Made by a program: the position numbers and the translations under genes. Source: Acidimicrobiia bacterium (lineage in GTDB: Bacteria; Actinomycetota; Acidimicrobiia; Acidimicrobiales; Aldehydirespiratoraceae). From it: DNA of 64,000 nucleotides. The stretch lies in assembly GCA_022820805.1 (NCBI GenBank), contig JAJEEV010000015.1, positions 1-64,000 on the forward strand, in the 5' to 3' direction. Shown one piece after another: positions 14,899 through 23,065 of this stretch; position 1 is the stretch's first letter, and each line of letters begins with the position of its first letter. The notes below the pieces were generated by a model. That model was not told the DNA's origin. It did no database searches and worked only from the letters and a program-made list of their open reading frames with translations.

Positions 14899-16520
14899 GC
14901 GGCACAGCCAGGGTGTCGTCGCCGTTCGTGCCGGTGCCGCTCACGCCGGTCTCCTTCCTCGACCGGGCCCGGCTGGTGCACGGCGACCGCCCCGCAGTGA
15001 TCGACGGGCCGCTGCAGCGCACCTACGAGGAGTTCGCGGACCGCTGTGAGCGGCTGGCCGGAGCCACTGTCGACCTGGGCCTGGAGCCCGGCGACGCGGT
15101 GTCGGTGCTGGCCCCCAACGTGTCGATGGCCCTGGAGGCGGCCTTCGGGTTCCCGATGGCCGGGGTGGTGTTCAACGCCCTCAACTCGAGGCTCTCCGCG
15201 GGCGAGCTGGCGTGGATCGTCGGCCACGCCGAGTCCAAGGTGCTCTTCGCGGACCACGCCCTGGCCAGCGTGGCCCGGTCGATCCAGCAGCAGGTGCCGG
15301 GTCTGCGGGTGGTGGTGTCGAACGACGCCGGCGCCTCCGGCAGTGGCGACGACGGGGACTGCGAGTACGAGGCACGGCTGGCGGCCGCGACGCCTCACCG
15401 CGTCGAGGTCACCGAGGAGCAGTCGCTTCTGAGCCTCAACTACACCTCCGGAACGACGGGCCATCCCAAGGGCGTGATGTACTCGCACCGGGGCGCCAAC
15501 CTCAACGCGCTGGCCATGGCCGCCCAAGGCGGGCTCGACAGCGACGCCGTGTTCCTGTGGACCCTGCCCATGTTCCACTGCAACGGCTGGTGCTACCCGT
15601 GGGCGGTCACCGCGGTGGGCGGGACGCACGTGATGCTGCGCACCCTCGAGCCGGGGACGGTCTGGCGCCACATCCGAGACGACGGCGTGACCCACTTCAA
15701 CGCGGCCCCCACCGTGCTGATCGGGCTCGTCAACGACCCCGACGCCGCCCCGGCGCCCCGAACGGTGAAGGTGGCCACCGGCGGCGCTCCCCCGTCGCCG
15801 ACGCTGCTGTCGCAGCTGGCGGGGCTCAACATCGACGTCACCCACCTCTACGGCCTGACCGAGACCTACGGCCCGTCGCTCATCTGCGACTGGCGCCGCG
15901 AGTGGGACGGCCTGCCCGCCGCCGACCAGGCCCGGATCAAGGCCCGCCAGGGGGTGGGGACGCTGGTGACGTCCTCGGTGCGGGTGGTCGACGGCGACGG
16001 CGCCGACGTGCCGGCCGACGGCGCCACCCAGGGCGAGATCGCCATCAGGGGCAACAACGTGATGCTGGGCTACTACAAGGACCCCGACGCCACCGCGGCC
16101 GCCTCGGTCGAGGGGCCCGAGGGAACGTGGTTCCGCACCGGCGACGTGGCGGTGATGCACGACCACGGCTACGTGGAGGTGCGCGACCGGGCCAAGGACG
16201 TGATCATCTCCGGAGGCGAGAACATCGCCTCCATCGAGGTGGAGCAGGCTCTGGCGTCGCATCCCGACGTGGTGGAGTGCGCGGTGGTGGCCGCACCCGA
16301 CGACAAGTGGGGCGAGGTGCCGGCCGCGTTCGTGGTATTGCGGTCGGGCGCAGACGTCACCGAGGCCGACCTCGTCGAGCACGTCAAGTCCCGCATCGCC
16401 CGCTTCAAGGCGCCCAAGTCGGTGACCTTCGGCGACCTGCCCAAGACCGCCACCGGCAAGATCCAGAAGTTCGCCCTGCGCGACCAGCTCTGGGCCGGCC
16501 GCGACCGCCGCGTCAACTAG
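14895..16520 (+). CDS. AMP-forming acyl-CoA synthetase, medium/long-chain type
   Basis: A 541-residue ANL enzyme. Motifs are LNYTSGTTGHPKGVMYSHRG (P-loop), LPMFHCNGWCYPWAVTAVGG (typical of the acyl-CoA synthetases often called AcsM or alkK-like), HLYGLTETYGP, TGDVAVMHDHGYVEVRDRAKD, ISGGENIASIEVE and a C-terminal LPKTATGKIQKFALR with the catalytic lysine. The GTG at 14895 overlaps the previous stop in a GTGA, so it is co-translated with the first ligase. Having two different ligases behind one P450 suggests either two chain lengths or two steps of a side-chain oxidation. Confidence 0.92.
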   Translation: MSGTARVSSPFVPVPLTPVSFLDRARLVHGDRPAVIDGPLQRTYEEFADRCERLAGATVDLGLEPGDAVSVLAPNVSMALEAAFGFPMAGVVFNALNSRLSAGELAWIVGHAESKVLFADHALASVARSIQQQVPGLRVVVSNDAGASGSGDDGDCEYEARLAAATPHRVEVTEEQSLLSLNYTSGTTGHPKGVMYSHRGANLNALAMAAQGGLDSDAVFLWTLPMFHCNGWCYPWAVTAVGGTHVMLRTLEPGTVWRHIRDDGVTHFNAAPTVLIGLVNDPDAAPAPRTVKVATGGAPPSPTLLSQLAGLNIDVTHLYGLTETYGPSLICDWRREWDGLPAADQARIKARQGVGTLVTSSVRVVDGDGADVPADGATQGEIAIRGNNVMLGYYKDPDATAAASVEGPEGTWFRTGDVAVMHDHGYVEVRDRAKDVIISGGENIASIEVEQALASHPDVVECAVVAAPDDKWGEVPAAFVVLRSGADVTEADLVEHVKSRIARFKAPKSVTFGDLPKTATGKIQKFALRDQLWAGRDRRVN

Positions 16521-16533
16521 AAACGCCAGCCCG

Positions 16534-17487
16534 TCAGGGCTCGTCGACGAGGGGGACGACCGACTCCGCGAAGACGTCGAACTGGTCCAGGTACTCCTCC
16601 AGGGTGCGGGCCCGGAACTTGAGGTGGAACGTGTTGGCCCCGGCCTCGCGGCCGGCCCGGATGCTGGCAGCCACAGGCTCAACGCCGAACGCCATCGCCG
16701 GGGGCAGGCCCTCGGGGGCAGCGTCGGCCAGCAGGTAGCACCACGGTGGCATGAAGCCCACGTCGAAGCGGACCTCGGCGCGACCCTCCGCCGCAGCCGC
16801 GGCCTGCATGGTGTCGATGATCTCACCGTACTGGCCCACCGGGTTGCCCATCGGGACGTAGCCGTCACCAAGGCGACCGGCCCGTCGCCACGCGGCCCGG
16901 CCGCTGCCCCCGACCCAGATGGGAAGCTCCCGCACCGGGGTGGGGCCCACCCCCACGTCGGAGTAGCTGAACGCCTCCCCGGAGTGGCTCACGTAACGGT
17001 CGTCGAAGGCCCCCCTCACCGCCTCCAGGGTCTCGTCGAGCAGCCGGCCCCTGGCGTCGAAGTCCACGCCGAGGGCCTCGAACTCGGCCTCCACATGGCC
17101 TGAGCCGACACCGAGGACGGCCCGGCCGCCCGAGAGGTGGTCGAGCGTGGCGAAGGACTTGGCGGTCTGCAGCGGGTGGCGGTAGGCGGCGATCCACACC
17201 ACCGAGGCCAGGTTGACGGTGTCGGTGCGGGCGGCCAGGTACGACAGGGTGGCCACGGTGTCGTACCAGGTGGTGCCCATGTGGGCCGCGTAGTCGTTGT
17301 CGGGGATGGCCACATGGTCGGTCACGCCCACGAAGTGGTGGCCGGTGGCTTCGGCCTTGCGGGCGATGCGCACGAGGTCGTCCACGGTGGCGGCGTGCTC
17401 CCACGGGTCGGCCAGGGTGGCGGTGAGCGTGTGGATGGGCAGGGCGACCCCGTAGGTCCACTCGCCCGCTGGTGTTATCGCGGCCAT
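16534..17487 (-). CDS. LLM-class F420-dependent oxidoreductase (TIGR03619-like)
   Basis: A 317-residue luciferase-like monooxygenase-fold protein. It has WTYGVALPIH at the first strand, TGHHFVGVTDHVAIP, TDTVNLASVVWIAAYRHPLQTAKSFATLDHLSGGRAVLGVGSGH, and the segment LPIWVGGSGRAAWRRAGRLGDGYVP. The GVGSGH and ATLDHLSGGR patterns are typical of actinobacterial F420-type members. It is convergent with the ligase gene upstream, with only 13 bases between stops. The substrate cannot be assigned. Flavin use is possible, because the fold accepts either cofactor. Confidence 0.87.
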   Translation of the reverse strand: MAAITPAGEWTYGVALPIHTLTATLADPWEHAATVDDLVRIARKAEATGHHFVGVTDHVAIPDNDYAAHMGTTWYDTVATLSYLAARTDTVNLASVVWIAAYRHPLQTAKSFATLDHLSGGRAVLGVGSGHVEAEFEALGVDFDARGRLLDETLEAVRGAFDDRYVSHSGEAFSYSDVGVGPTPVRELPIWVGGSGRAAWRRAGRLGDGYVPMGNPVGQYGEIIDTMQAAAAAEGRAEVRFDVGFMPPWCYLLADAAPEGLPPAMAFGVEPVAASIRAGREAGANTFHLKFRARTLEEYLDQFDVFAESVVPLVDEP

Positions 17488-17539
17488 CGCCGCCCGATGC
17501 TACGGCGCGCCGGCACGCCACGGGCGGGGTTCGGGTCGG

Positions 17540-17908
17540 CTAGTTGCGGCAGCCGCTGAAGCCGGGGTCGGGACCCGGTCGCCGGGGCGGGGCGAAGAAG
17601 TCGGTCTCGTTGTCGGCGAGCTGCTTGCGCCTGCGCATGATCGCCCGGCGCTCGGCCTCCAGGTACAGGTAGCGCTGAACGTCGTCGGGCGTGCCGTCGC
17701 TCATGAACATGTCCAAGGCGACCGGGTCGCGGCACAACTCCTCGCGGATGTCGTCCTTGGTGATCCTGCTGGGGTGGCGGCGGCCGGCGCGCTCGCGCTC
17801 CATCCGCCGGCGGTACCACTTGTTCCTGACGATCGGAACAAACAGCCCCAGGTTGAACATGAACAGCCCGAAGAGCGTGAACTCTGCGGTCATCACAAGC
17901 GGCGCCAT
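17540..17908 (-). CDS. Small single-pass membrane protein of unknown function
   Basis: A 122-residue protein. After MAPLVMTAEF there is one hydrophobic segment (LFGLFMFNLGLFVPIV, residues 11-26), then a very basic stretch (RNKWYRRRMERERAGRRH) that should lie on the cytoplasmic side, then a charged helical region and a Pro-rich tail ending in GCRN. The ATG at 17908 has an AGGAGA ribosome site eight bases upstream; the longer open frame lacks one. I do not recognise the family. Neighbours are the F420-type oxidoreductase (51 bp downstream) and, divergently, the O-methyltransferase. Confidence 0.7.
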   Translation of the reverse strand: MAPLVMTAEFTLFGLFMFNLGLFVPIVRNKWYRRRMERERAGRRHPSRITKDDIREELCRDPVALDMFMSDGTPDDVQRYLYLEAERRAIMRRRKQLADNETDFFAPPRRPGPDPGFSGCRN

Positions 17909-18056
17909 GCTGGCTTCTCCTAGTCGAGCCGGCTGTTGGCGCCCAGACGAAAGGCCGCGATACTGATCTACTTTGAATGTATCCAGTGCAGTCTTCCAGT
18001 GCAAACTGGCGCGTCCTGCGTCCCGGGGAGGGTCCGGTCGTTAGCATCGCAGTGCC

Positions 18057-18719
18057 ATGAGTTCCCGCTCGGTGTTCCTCGACGACGCGCTGGCCGACTA
18101 CATCCAGGCCCACAGCACCGCCCCCGACGACGTGCAGCGCGACCTGATCGAGGCCACGGCCGCGCTCGGCGACGCCAGCATCATGCAGATCAGCCCCGCT
18201 CAGGGCGCCCTGATGACGCTGCTCACGACTTTGATCCAGCCCCGCTTCGCGGTGGAGGTGGGCACGTTCACCGGCTATTCGGCTCTGGCCGTGGCCAGGG
18301 CGCTGCCGCCCGGTGGCCGGCTGCTGTGCTGTGACATCTCCGAGGAGTGGACCGCCATCGCCCGAGAGCACTGGGAGCGCGCCGGCGTGGCCGACCGCAT
18401 CGACCTGCGCATCGGTCCTGCTCTGGACACGCTGCGCTCGCTGCCCCCGGAGCCCGACGTCGACCTCGCGTTCATCGACGCCGACAAGGCGTCCTACATC
18501 GACTACTACGAGGAACTGGTTCCCCGGCTGTCGGAGCGGGGCGTGATCCTGGTGGACAACACGCTGTGGGACGGCCATGTGGCCAACCCGGCCCAGACCG
18601 ATCCCACCACCGGGCAGCTGCGGGCCTTCAACGCCCGAGTCGCCGCCGACGAGCGGGTGCTCGTGGCCCTGTTGCCGGTGGGCGACGGCGTCTCGGTGAT
18701 CACCCGGCGAGCCGTCTGA
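18057..18719 (+). CDS. Class I SAM-dependent O-methyltransferase (CCoAOMT/MdmC type)
   Basis: A 220-residue methyltransferase. Motifs are the N-terminal QISPAQGALMTLLTTLI, the SAM site VEVGTFTGYSALAVARALP, the acidic ribose contact in LLCCDISEEW, the metal-binding Asp in LAFIDADKASYIDYYEE, and ILVDNTLWDGHV. This pattern is that of cation-dependent caffeoyl-CoA-like and macrolide O-methyltransferases, which methylate catechol-type hydroxyls. A TAGCAT hexamer nine bases before the ATG could be a leaderless -10. It is convergent with the operon ending at 18761. Its substrate is not evident. Confidence 0.92.
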   Translation: MSSRSVFLDDALADYIQAHSTAPDDVQRDLIEATAALGDASIMQISPAQGALMTLLTTLIQPRFAVEVGTFTGYSALAVARALPPGGRLLCCDISEEWTAIAREHWERAGVADRIDLRIGPALDTLRSLPPEPDVDLAFIDADKASYIDYYEELVPRLSERGVILVDNTLWDGHVANPAQTDPTTGQLRAFNARVAADERVLVALLPVGDGVSVITRRAV

Positions 18720-18724
18720 GCGAC

Positions 18725-18757
18725 GGCGGCGACGCCGCCTGAGCGAGCCGCGGCTCG
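18725..18757. terminator. Paired GC-rich hairpins between convergent genes
   Basis: GGCGGC-GAC-GCCGCC (18725-18739) is followed by the 14-bp palindrome CGAGCCGCGGCTCG (18744-18757). They fill the 41-bp gap between the O-methyltransferase stop and the FAH-family stop and probably terminate both transcripts. No T-tract is seen. Confidence 0.45.
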
Positions 18758-18760
18758 GCG

Positions 18761-19540
18761 TCAACGAGTGTCGAGCTGGACGAGATTCGAGAGCACGCCG
18801 ATGCCGGTGACCTCGACGTCGACGATGTCGCCGGGCTCGATCTGGCAGTTCGAGTCGGCGCCCATCCACAGCACATCGCCGGGATGGAAGGTGATGTAGC
18901 GGGACGTCTCGACGATGAAGTCCCACGGATCGAAAACCATGCCTCCGGTGGCGAACTCGGCCCGGGTCTCGCCGTTCACCCGCACGATCGTGGTCTGGGC
19001 CATCGGGTCGACATCGGTCTCGATCCATGGACCCATGGGCTTGAACGTGTCGCTGTTCTTGCTGCGCCAGAACGAGCGGTCGGCCCGCTGCCACTCGCGG
19101 GCACTCACGTCGTTGCCGATCGTCCAGCCGAACACCGACTCCTCGGCCTCGGACCGCGACGCGTTGCGCACCCGGCGGCCTATGACCGCTACCACCTCGC
19201 CCTCGGCCTCGAACCGGCCGGTGACATCGGGGGGCACCAGAATCGCCTCTCCGTGGCCGATCAGGGCGTTGTTGGCCCGGTAGCCGACCTCGGGGCGCTC
19301 GGGCACAGCCACATCCCGGCCCGATGCCCGGGCGTGATCGATGTGGCTGCGGTAGTTCAGGCCGACCGCATAGAACACGAACGGCAGAACCGGCGGCAGC
19401 CAGACCACCCCTTCCGGCGCCAGGGACTGCTCGACGGCGGCGTCACCCTCGAGGGGAGAACCGCGCAGCACATGGACCACGTCGTCATCCACACGGACCC
19501 ATCGCGGCGCGCCGTCGACCGAAACCCGTCCGTACCGCAT
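18761..19540 (-). CDS. Fumarylacetoacetate hydrolase (FAH) family protein
   Basis: A 259-residue FAH-fold enzyme. The conserved core reads FYAVGLNYRSHIDHA, then FEAEGEVVAVIGRR (the metal-binding E-x-E), TIGNDVSAREWQ, and SNCQIEPGDIVDVEVTGIGVLSN at the end. Members are Mg-dependent acylpyruvate hydrolases, decarboxylases or hydratases in sugar-acid and aromatic breakdown. The ATG at 19540 begins MRYGRVSVDG. It starts 14 bases after the NagB-type gene and is the last gene of the nine-gene minus-strand operon. Its presence suggests that the pathway makes a 2-keto acid or diketo acid in addition to a hexosamine phosphate. Confidence 0.88.
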   Translation of the reverse strand: MRYGRVSVDGAPRWVRVDDDVVHVLRGSPLEGDAAVEQSLAPEGVVWLPPVLPFVFYAVGLNYRSHIDHARASGRDVAVPERPEVGYRANNALIGHGEAILVPPDVTGRFEAEGEVVAVIGRRVRNASRSEAEESVFGWTIGNDVSAREWQRADRSFWRSKNSDTFKPMGPWIETDVDPMAQTTIVRVNGETRAEFATGGMVFDPWDFIVETSRYITFHPGDVLWMGADSNCQIEPGDIVDVEVTGIGVLSNLVQLDTR

Positions 19541-19554
19541 AGAAGTCGGCCAGC

Positions 19555-20304
19555 CTAGGAGCCGGTGGCCCGCTCGGGCCGGGTCAGGCCGGTCGAGGCA
19601 GGCGGGTCCAACACCACTGTGACCTTGGGGTGCAACTGGAGCGCGGAGGCGGGCACCTCGGTGGTGACCGGCCCCTCGACCGCTCGGGCCACCGCGCCGG
19701 CCTTGTGCCGGCCGCACGCCAGCAGCAGGAGCTCGCCGGCGGCGGCGATGGTGGCGAGGCCCTGGGTGATGGCCTCGGCGGGCACCGGCTGCCCCGACCC
19801 GAAGAACCGGGCGTTGTCGGTTCGAGTCGCCTCGCTCAGGGTCACCACGCGGGTCGTGCTGTCCAGCGGGGAGCCGGGCTCGTTGAAGGCGATGTGCCCG
19901 TTGGACCCGATGCCCAGCAACTGCAGCCCGATCGACGCCTCCCGCACGGCGCGCTCGTAGCGGGCGCACTCCGCGTCCAGGTCGGTCGCATGGGGGTTCG
20001 GCCCGCGGACTGCCCCGGCTTCGAAGTCGACATGGCCGGCCAGTAGACGGTCGACGACAGTGCGGTAGGCGCGCCGGTCTCCCCGGTCGAGTCCCAGGTA
20101 CTCGTCCAGCAGGTAGGCCCGGACCCCGGCGAAGCTCAGTGCCTGCTCGCGATGGCGTCGCACCAACTCGGCGAACACCGGCTCCATCGTCTCTCCGGTG
20201 GCCAATCCGAGAGCCGGAGACGGCGAGGTGCCGATGAACCCTTCGACCAGGTCGGCGACCATGGATGCGGCCGCGCTGGCGGACTTGGCGACGACAACCC
20301 TCAC
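19555..20304 (-). CDS. nagB: Glucosamine-6-phosphate deaminase (NagB family)
   Basis: A 249-residue NagB. Signature regions are LGLATGETMEPVFAEL (phosphate loop), FAGVRAYLLDEYLGL (catalytic Asp), IGLQLLGIGSNGHIAFNEPGS (catalytic His and Glu), TRTDNARFF, and the sugar-phosphate segment QGLATIAAAGELLLLACG. It should convert glucosamine-6-phosphate to fructose-6-phosphate and ammonia. The Asn before the Gly-His also occurs in Bacillus-type NagB, so it is not a defect. Its ATG overlaps the kinase stop in an ATGA. Neither a NagA deacetylase nor a PTS gene is present, so the upstream chemistry must differ from the classical N-acetylglucosamine route. Confidence 0.92.
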   Translation of the reverse strand: MRVVVAKSASAAASMVADLVEGFIGTSPSPALGLATGETMEPVFAELVRRHREQALSFAGVRAYLLDEYLGLDRGDRRAYRTVVDRLLAGHVDFEAGAVRGPNPHATDLDAECARYERAVREASIGLQLLGIGSNGHIAFNEPGSPLDSTTRVVTLSEATRTDNARFFGSGQPVPAEAITQGLATIAAAGELLLLACGRHKAGAVARAVEGPVTTEVPASALQLHPKVTVVLDPPASTGLTRPERATGS

Positions 20305-21083
20305 TTCACAGCGGAGCTGGGCGAGCCGCGGCCGGCACGGCTCACGGCCACGGCCGCGCCGACGATGCCGGCATGGACGCCGAGGTGGGCCGCCGAGATG
20401 GGCTTCGACAGCTTGAGTCTCGACGCGAACCGGTCGAAGTTCTCGCTGAGTCCTCCGCCCACCACCCAGCGGGACGGGTTGAGCATGGCCTCCAGCTCAT
20501 CGAAGAAGGGCTGGGCCCGGCGGGCCCACTCGACCGGGGTCAACTCCTCGCTGGAGATCGCCCTTCCCGACGCGATCTCCTCGAAGCGCCCATTCGATCC
20601 GACCAGGCCCCCGAGCTCGGAGTTGGCGATCAGGTCGCCGTTGTGGAGCAGGGCGCTGCCGATGCCCGTCCCGAACGTCAGCACGATGGTGAGCCCGTCG
20701 CGGTCGAGCCCGGCGTCGCCGTAGGTCAACTCGGCCAGGCCGGCTGCGTCGGCGTCGTTGATGAGAACCGCATTGGCGCCCTCGGGGACCCGCAGGCACT
20801 CCAGGGCGCCGTCGGCCTCCCATGCGCGGGAGAGATTCGGGGCATGGCGCAGCGAGGACCCGTCGATCACACCCGGCAGGGCCACACCGACCGGGCCGGG
20901 CCAGCCTGCCGCCGCGGCGATGCGGCCGATGGCGGCCGCGACATCGCCGGGTGTGGCGGTCGGGGGCGTGGGCTCTGTGTGGATGCCGCTCGCCAGCTCG
21001 CCAGCCCCCAGGTTCACGACCGCGCCCTTGATGGTGGTGCCCCCGACGTCGACGCCGAGCTGCGGGACGGAGTCGTCGCTCAT
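20301..21083 (-). CDS. ROK-family sugar kinase, polyphosphate-glucokinase-like
   Basis: A 260-residue ROK kinase. It has the phosphate loop GVDVGGTTIKGAVVN, VGVALPGVIDG, INDADAAGLAELTYG (catalytic Asp), and LTFGTGIGSALLHNGDLIANSELGG. These closely follow actinobacterial polyphosphate glucokinase, including the spacing after the TPPTATP segment. The ROK zinc-finger CxCGxxGC is absent, as it is in polyphosphate glucokinases. Inside this operon, with a hexosamine-phosphate deaminase next door, it more likely phosphorylates an amino sugar at O6. It overlaps both neighbours by four bases. Confidence 0.85.
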   Translation of the reverse strand: MSDDSVPQLGVDVGGTTIKGAVVNLGAGELASGIHTEPTPPTATPGDVAAAIGRIAAAAGWPGPVGVALPGVIDGSSLRHAPNLSRAWEADGALECLRVPEGANAVLINDADAAGLAELTYGDAGLDRDGLTIVLTFGTGIGSALLHNGDLIANSELGGLVGSNGRFEEIASGRAISSEELTPVEWARRAQPFFDELEAMLNPSRWVVGGGLSENFDRFASRLKLSKPISAAHLGVHAGIVGAAVAVSRAGRGSPSSAVK

Positions 21084-21859
21084 GGATCGCGATCGCCGGA
21101 TCGGGCGCCGGTGATGTAGGCCACCAGGTCGTCCTTGGAAACGTCGGCCACGTCCACCTCCGCGGTCTTGCGGCCCTGGCGCAACACCACGGCCCGGTCG
21201 CAGACCTCGGTGACCCGGTCCATGTTGTGGGTGATGAGCAGCACCGCCACACCCGAGTCCCGCAGGCTGCGGATGAGGTCGAGGACTCGAGCCGCCTGCT
21301 CGACGCCCAGCGCGGCGGCGGGCTCGTCCAGGAGCACGATCTGCTGGCCCCAGGCCGCGGCCCGGCCGATGGCCACCGCCTGGCGCTGGCCTCCCGACAG
21401 CGCGCTCAAGGGCCGGCGCAATGACGGGATGCGGATGTCCAGGCGTCCCAGGATCTCGCCGGACTCCGTCCGCATGCGCTTCTTGTCGAGCACCCCCAGC
21501 CACGCGCCGAACCGGCCGCCGCGGGTGTGCTCGCGGTTCAGGAACAGGTTCTCGACCACGTCGAGAGGGTCGATCACAGCCAGCGTCTGATGAACCGTCT
21601 CGATGCCCAGCGACCGGGCCACATCAGGAGAGGCGATGACTCGCACCGCCCCGTCGACCCTGACCACCCCGCCGTCGGGGGCGTACACGCCGGAGATGCA
21701 CTTCACCAGCGTCGACTTTCCCGCGCCGTTGTCGCCGAGCAGCGCGGTGACCCGGCCGTACTGCAGGCTCAGCGACACGTGGTCGAGAGCCTGCACCGCC
21801 CGGAACGACTTGCACAAGCCCTCCACCTCGAGAGCCACCGGGCTGGAGGGACCGGTCAT
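21080..21859 (-). CDS. Sugar ABC transporter ATP-binding protein (ribose type, single domain)
   Basis: A 259-residue ABC ATPase. Walker A is LLGDNGAGKSTLVK, the signature is LSALSGGQRQAVAIGRA, Walker B is QIVLLDEPAAALG, and the switch His is in LLITHNMD. LGDNGAGKSTL and LRQGRKTAEV are typical of the RbsA/CUT2 class. CUT2 ATPases usually carry two fused ATPase domains, but this one has a single domain, like FrcA or the YtfR-related short forms, and should act as a homodimer. It overlaps the kinase and the YhfX-like gene by four bases each, and it pairs with the permease and binding protein of the same operon. Confidence 0.92.
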   Translation of the reverse strand: MTGPSSPVALEVEGLCKSFRAVQALDHVSLSLQYGRVTALLGDNGAGKSTLVKCISGVYAPDGGVVRVDGAVRVIASPDVARSLGIETVHQTLAVIDPLDVVENLFLNREHTRGGRFGAWLGVLDKKRMRTESGEILGRLDIRIPSLRRPLSALSGGQRQAVAIGRAAAWGQQIVLLDEPAAALGVEQAARVLDLIRSLRDSGVAVLLITHNMDRVTEVCDRAVVLRQGRKTAEVDVADVSKDDLVAYITGARSGDRDP

Positions 21860-23064
21860 CGAGAGCCCCCGACGGAGACCTCGTCACCGAAGCCGTTCCA
21901 CACGCCCGCCACTCGGGCCCGCCCCCGGGGCACGCCGCTGAGACCGACGATCAATGTCCTCGTGACGAAGGCCTGCACCCGGAAACCGAAGACCACCGTC
22001 GCGCCCTCGGCCACCGTCCGTTCAGCGCCGGGATGGAGTCTGGCGTAGTAGTCGATGCTGGCAGGGTCGGGCATGTCGACCGGAACAGGCTCGGTCGAGA
22101 ACTCCGAGGGATCGTGGGCGACCACGGCCCGTACCTGGTAGTCGCCGAAGACCGGGTCGATGTACAGCCCGCCTCCGAAGCACAGCGGCACCCCCTGGTG
22201 GATGTGGGCCACCTCGCTGAGGTACAGCACCGAGGGCTGCTCAGGGAGGTCCCGGGCCGCATGCAGCGGTGTCGTCCCGGTGAGCCCGTGGCCCGGCTCG
22301 ACCTGGGTGGCGCCCGCCTCGGCCAGCAGCCCGAGGACCTCCGTGGAGGTGGTGCCGGGGGCGTTGATCTCGAGCGTCTGGGGGCAGGCGGGGTGGCGGC
22401 GGGCGATCTCCGCCGCCCGGGCCAGGGTCCCGACGTTCGGCGTCAGCCTGGCCCCGCCGGTGTCGGGGTCGAACAGCAGGGCCGGGAAGGTGGTCAGCCC
22501 GGCGAACTCCGCACCCTCCATCGCCACGATGCGATCGATCATCGCCGGCAGGCCGTCGAGGGCCACGCCGCCCTCGTGGCCGGGGTAGAACCGGTCACCG
22601 TCGGCGAACACCCGCACCAGCATCCGCTGGGATCGTCCGACGTTGTGAGTTGCGGCCGCGGCCTCGGCCGCCTTGTTCTCGGAGAAGACCGTCCAGTAGT
22701 CGGGCTCCAGCCCGGCGGCCTCTTTGGCCTCGGCCCGGGGAACCTGCACCAGATGGCCGAGATGGCCCAGGTTGTGGCCGTGGCGAGCGATCGGCCGGGC
22801 GCAAGCCATGTCCACGGCCACGAAGCCGTCGACCCCGCCGGCGGTCATGGCGGCCAGCGCCCCCGGAGCCCGGCCGAGCTGCTTGCTCATGGCGTAGACG
22901 GTCAGCCCCAGCGCGCGGGCCTGCCGGCACAGCCCGGCGGTGTTGGCCTCGATCGCGTCGAGGTCCAGCACGCAGCTGTTGGCCGGGATCTCTCCGGCCT
23001 GATGGAGTTCGACGGCGGCCTGCACGAACTGAGGGTTGCGTTCCAGCAGGGGTCGGAGAAACAC
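21856..23064 (-). CDS. YhfX-like PLP-dependent enzyme (alanine racemase fold)
   Basis: A 402-residue fold-type III PLP enzyme. The likely PLP lysine is in YAMSKQLGR near residue 60, preceded by SCVLDLDAIEANTAGL, the usual start of the alanine-racemase barrel. Gly-rich segments further on (QVEPGHGLTGTTP, HQGVPLCFGGGLYIDP) match the YhfX family, named from an Escherichia coli operon of unknown physiology. No YhfX protein has a well established reaction that I can cite. Here it lies inside a sugar ABC operon, one base after the permease stop region and overlapping the ATPase. It may isomerise or cleave an amino acid released from the imported molecule. Confidence 0.8.
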   Translation of the reverse strand: MFLRPLLERNPQFVQAAVELHQAGEIPANSCVLDLDAIEANTAGLCRQARALGLTVYAMSKQLGRAPGALAAMTAGGVDGFVAVDMACARPIARHGHNLGHLGHLVQVPRAEAKEAAGLEPDYWTVFSENKAAEAAAATHNVGRSQRMLVRVFADGDRFYPGHEGGVALDGLPAMIDRIVAMEGAEFAGLTTFPALLFDPDTGGARLTPNVGTLARAAEIARRHPACPQTLEINAPGTTSTEVLGLLAEAGATQVEPGHGLTGTTPLHAARDLPEQPSVLYLSEVAHIHQGVPLCFGGGLYIDPVFGDYQVRAVVAHDPSEFSTEPVPVDMPDPASIDYYARLHPGAERTVAEGATVVFGFRVQAFVTRTLIVGLSGVPRGRARVAGVWNGFGDEVSVGGSR

Positions 23065-23065
23065 G

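Noticed and set aside
20301..21083. Classical N-acetylglucosamine kinase NagK
   Set aside because: The ROK zinc-binding CxCGxxGC motif is absent, and the sequence follows polyphosphate glucokinase instead.
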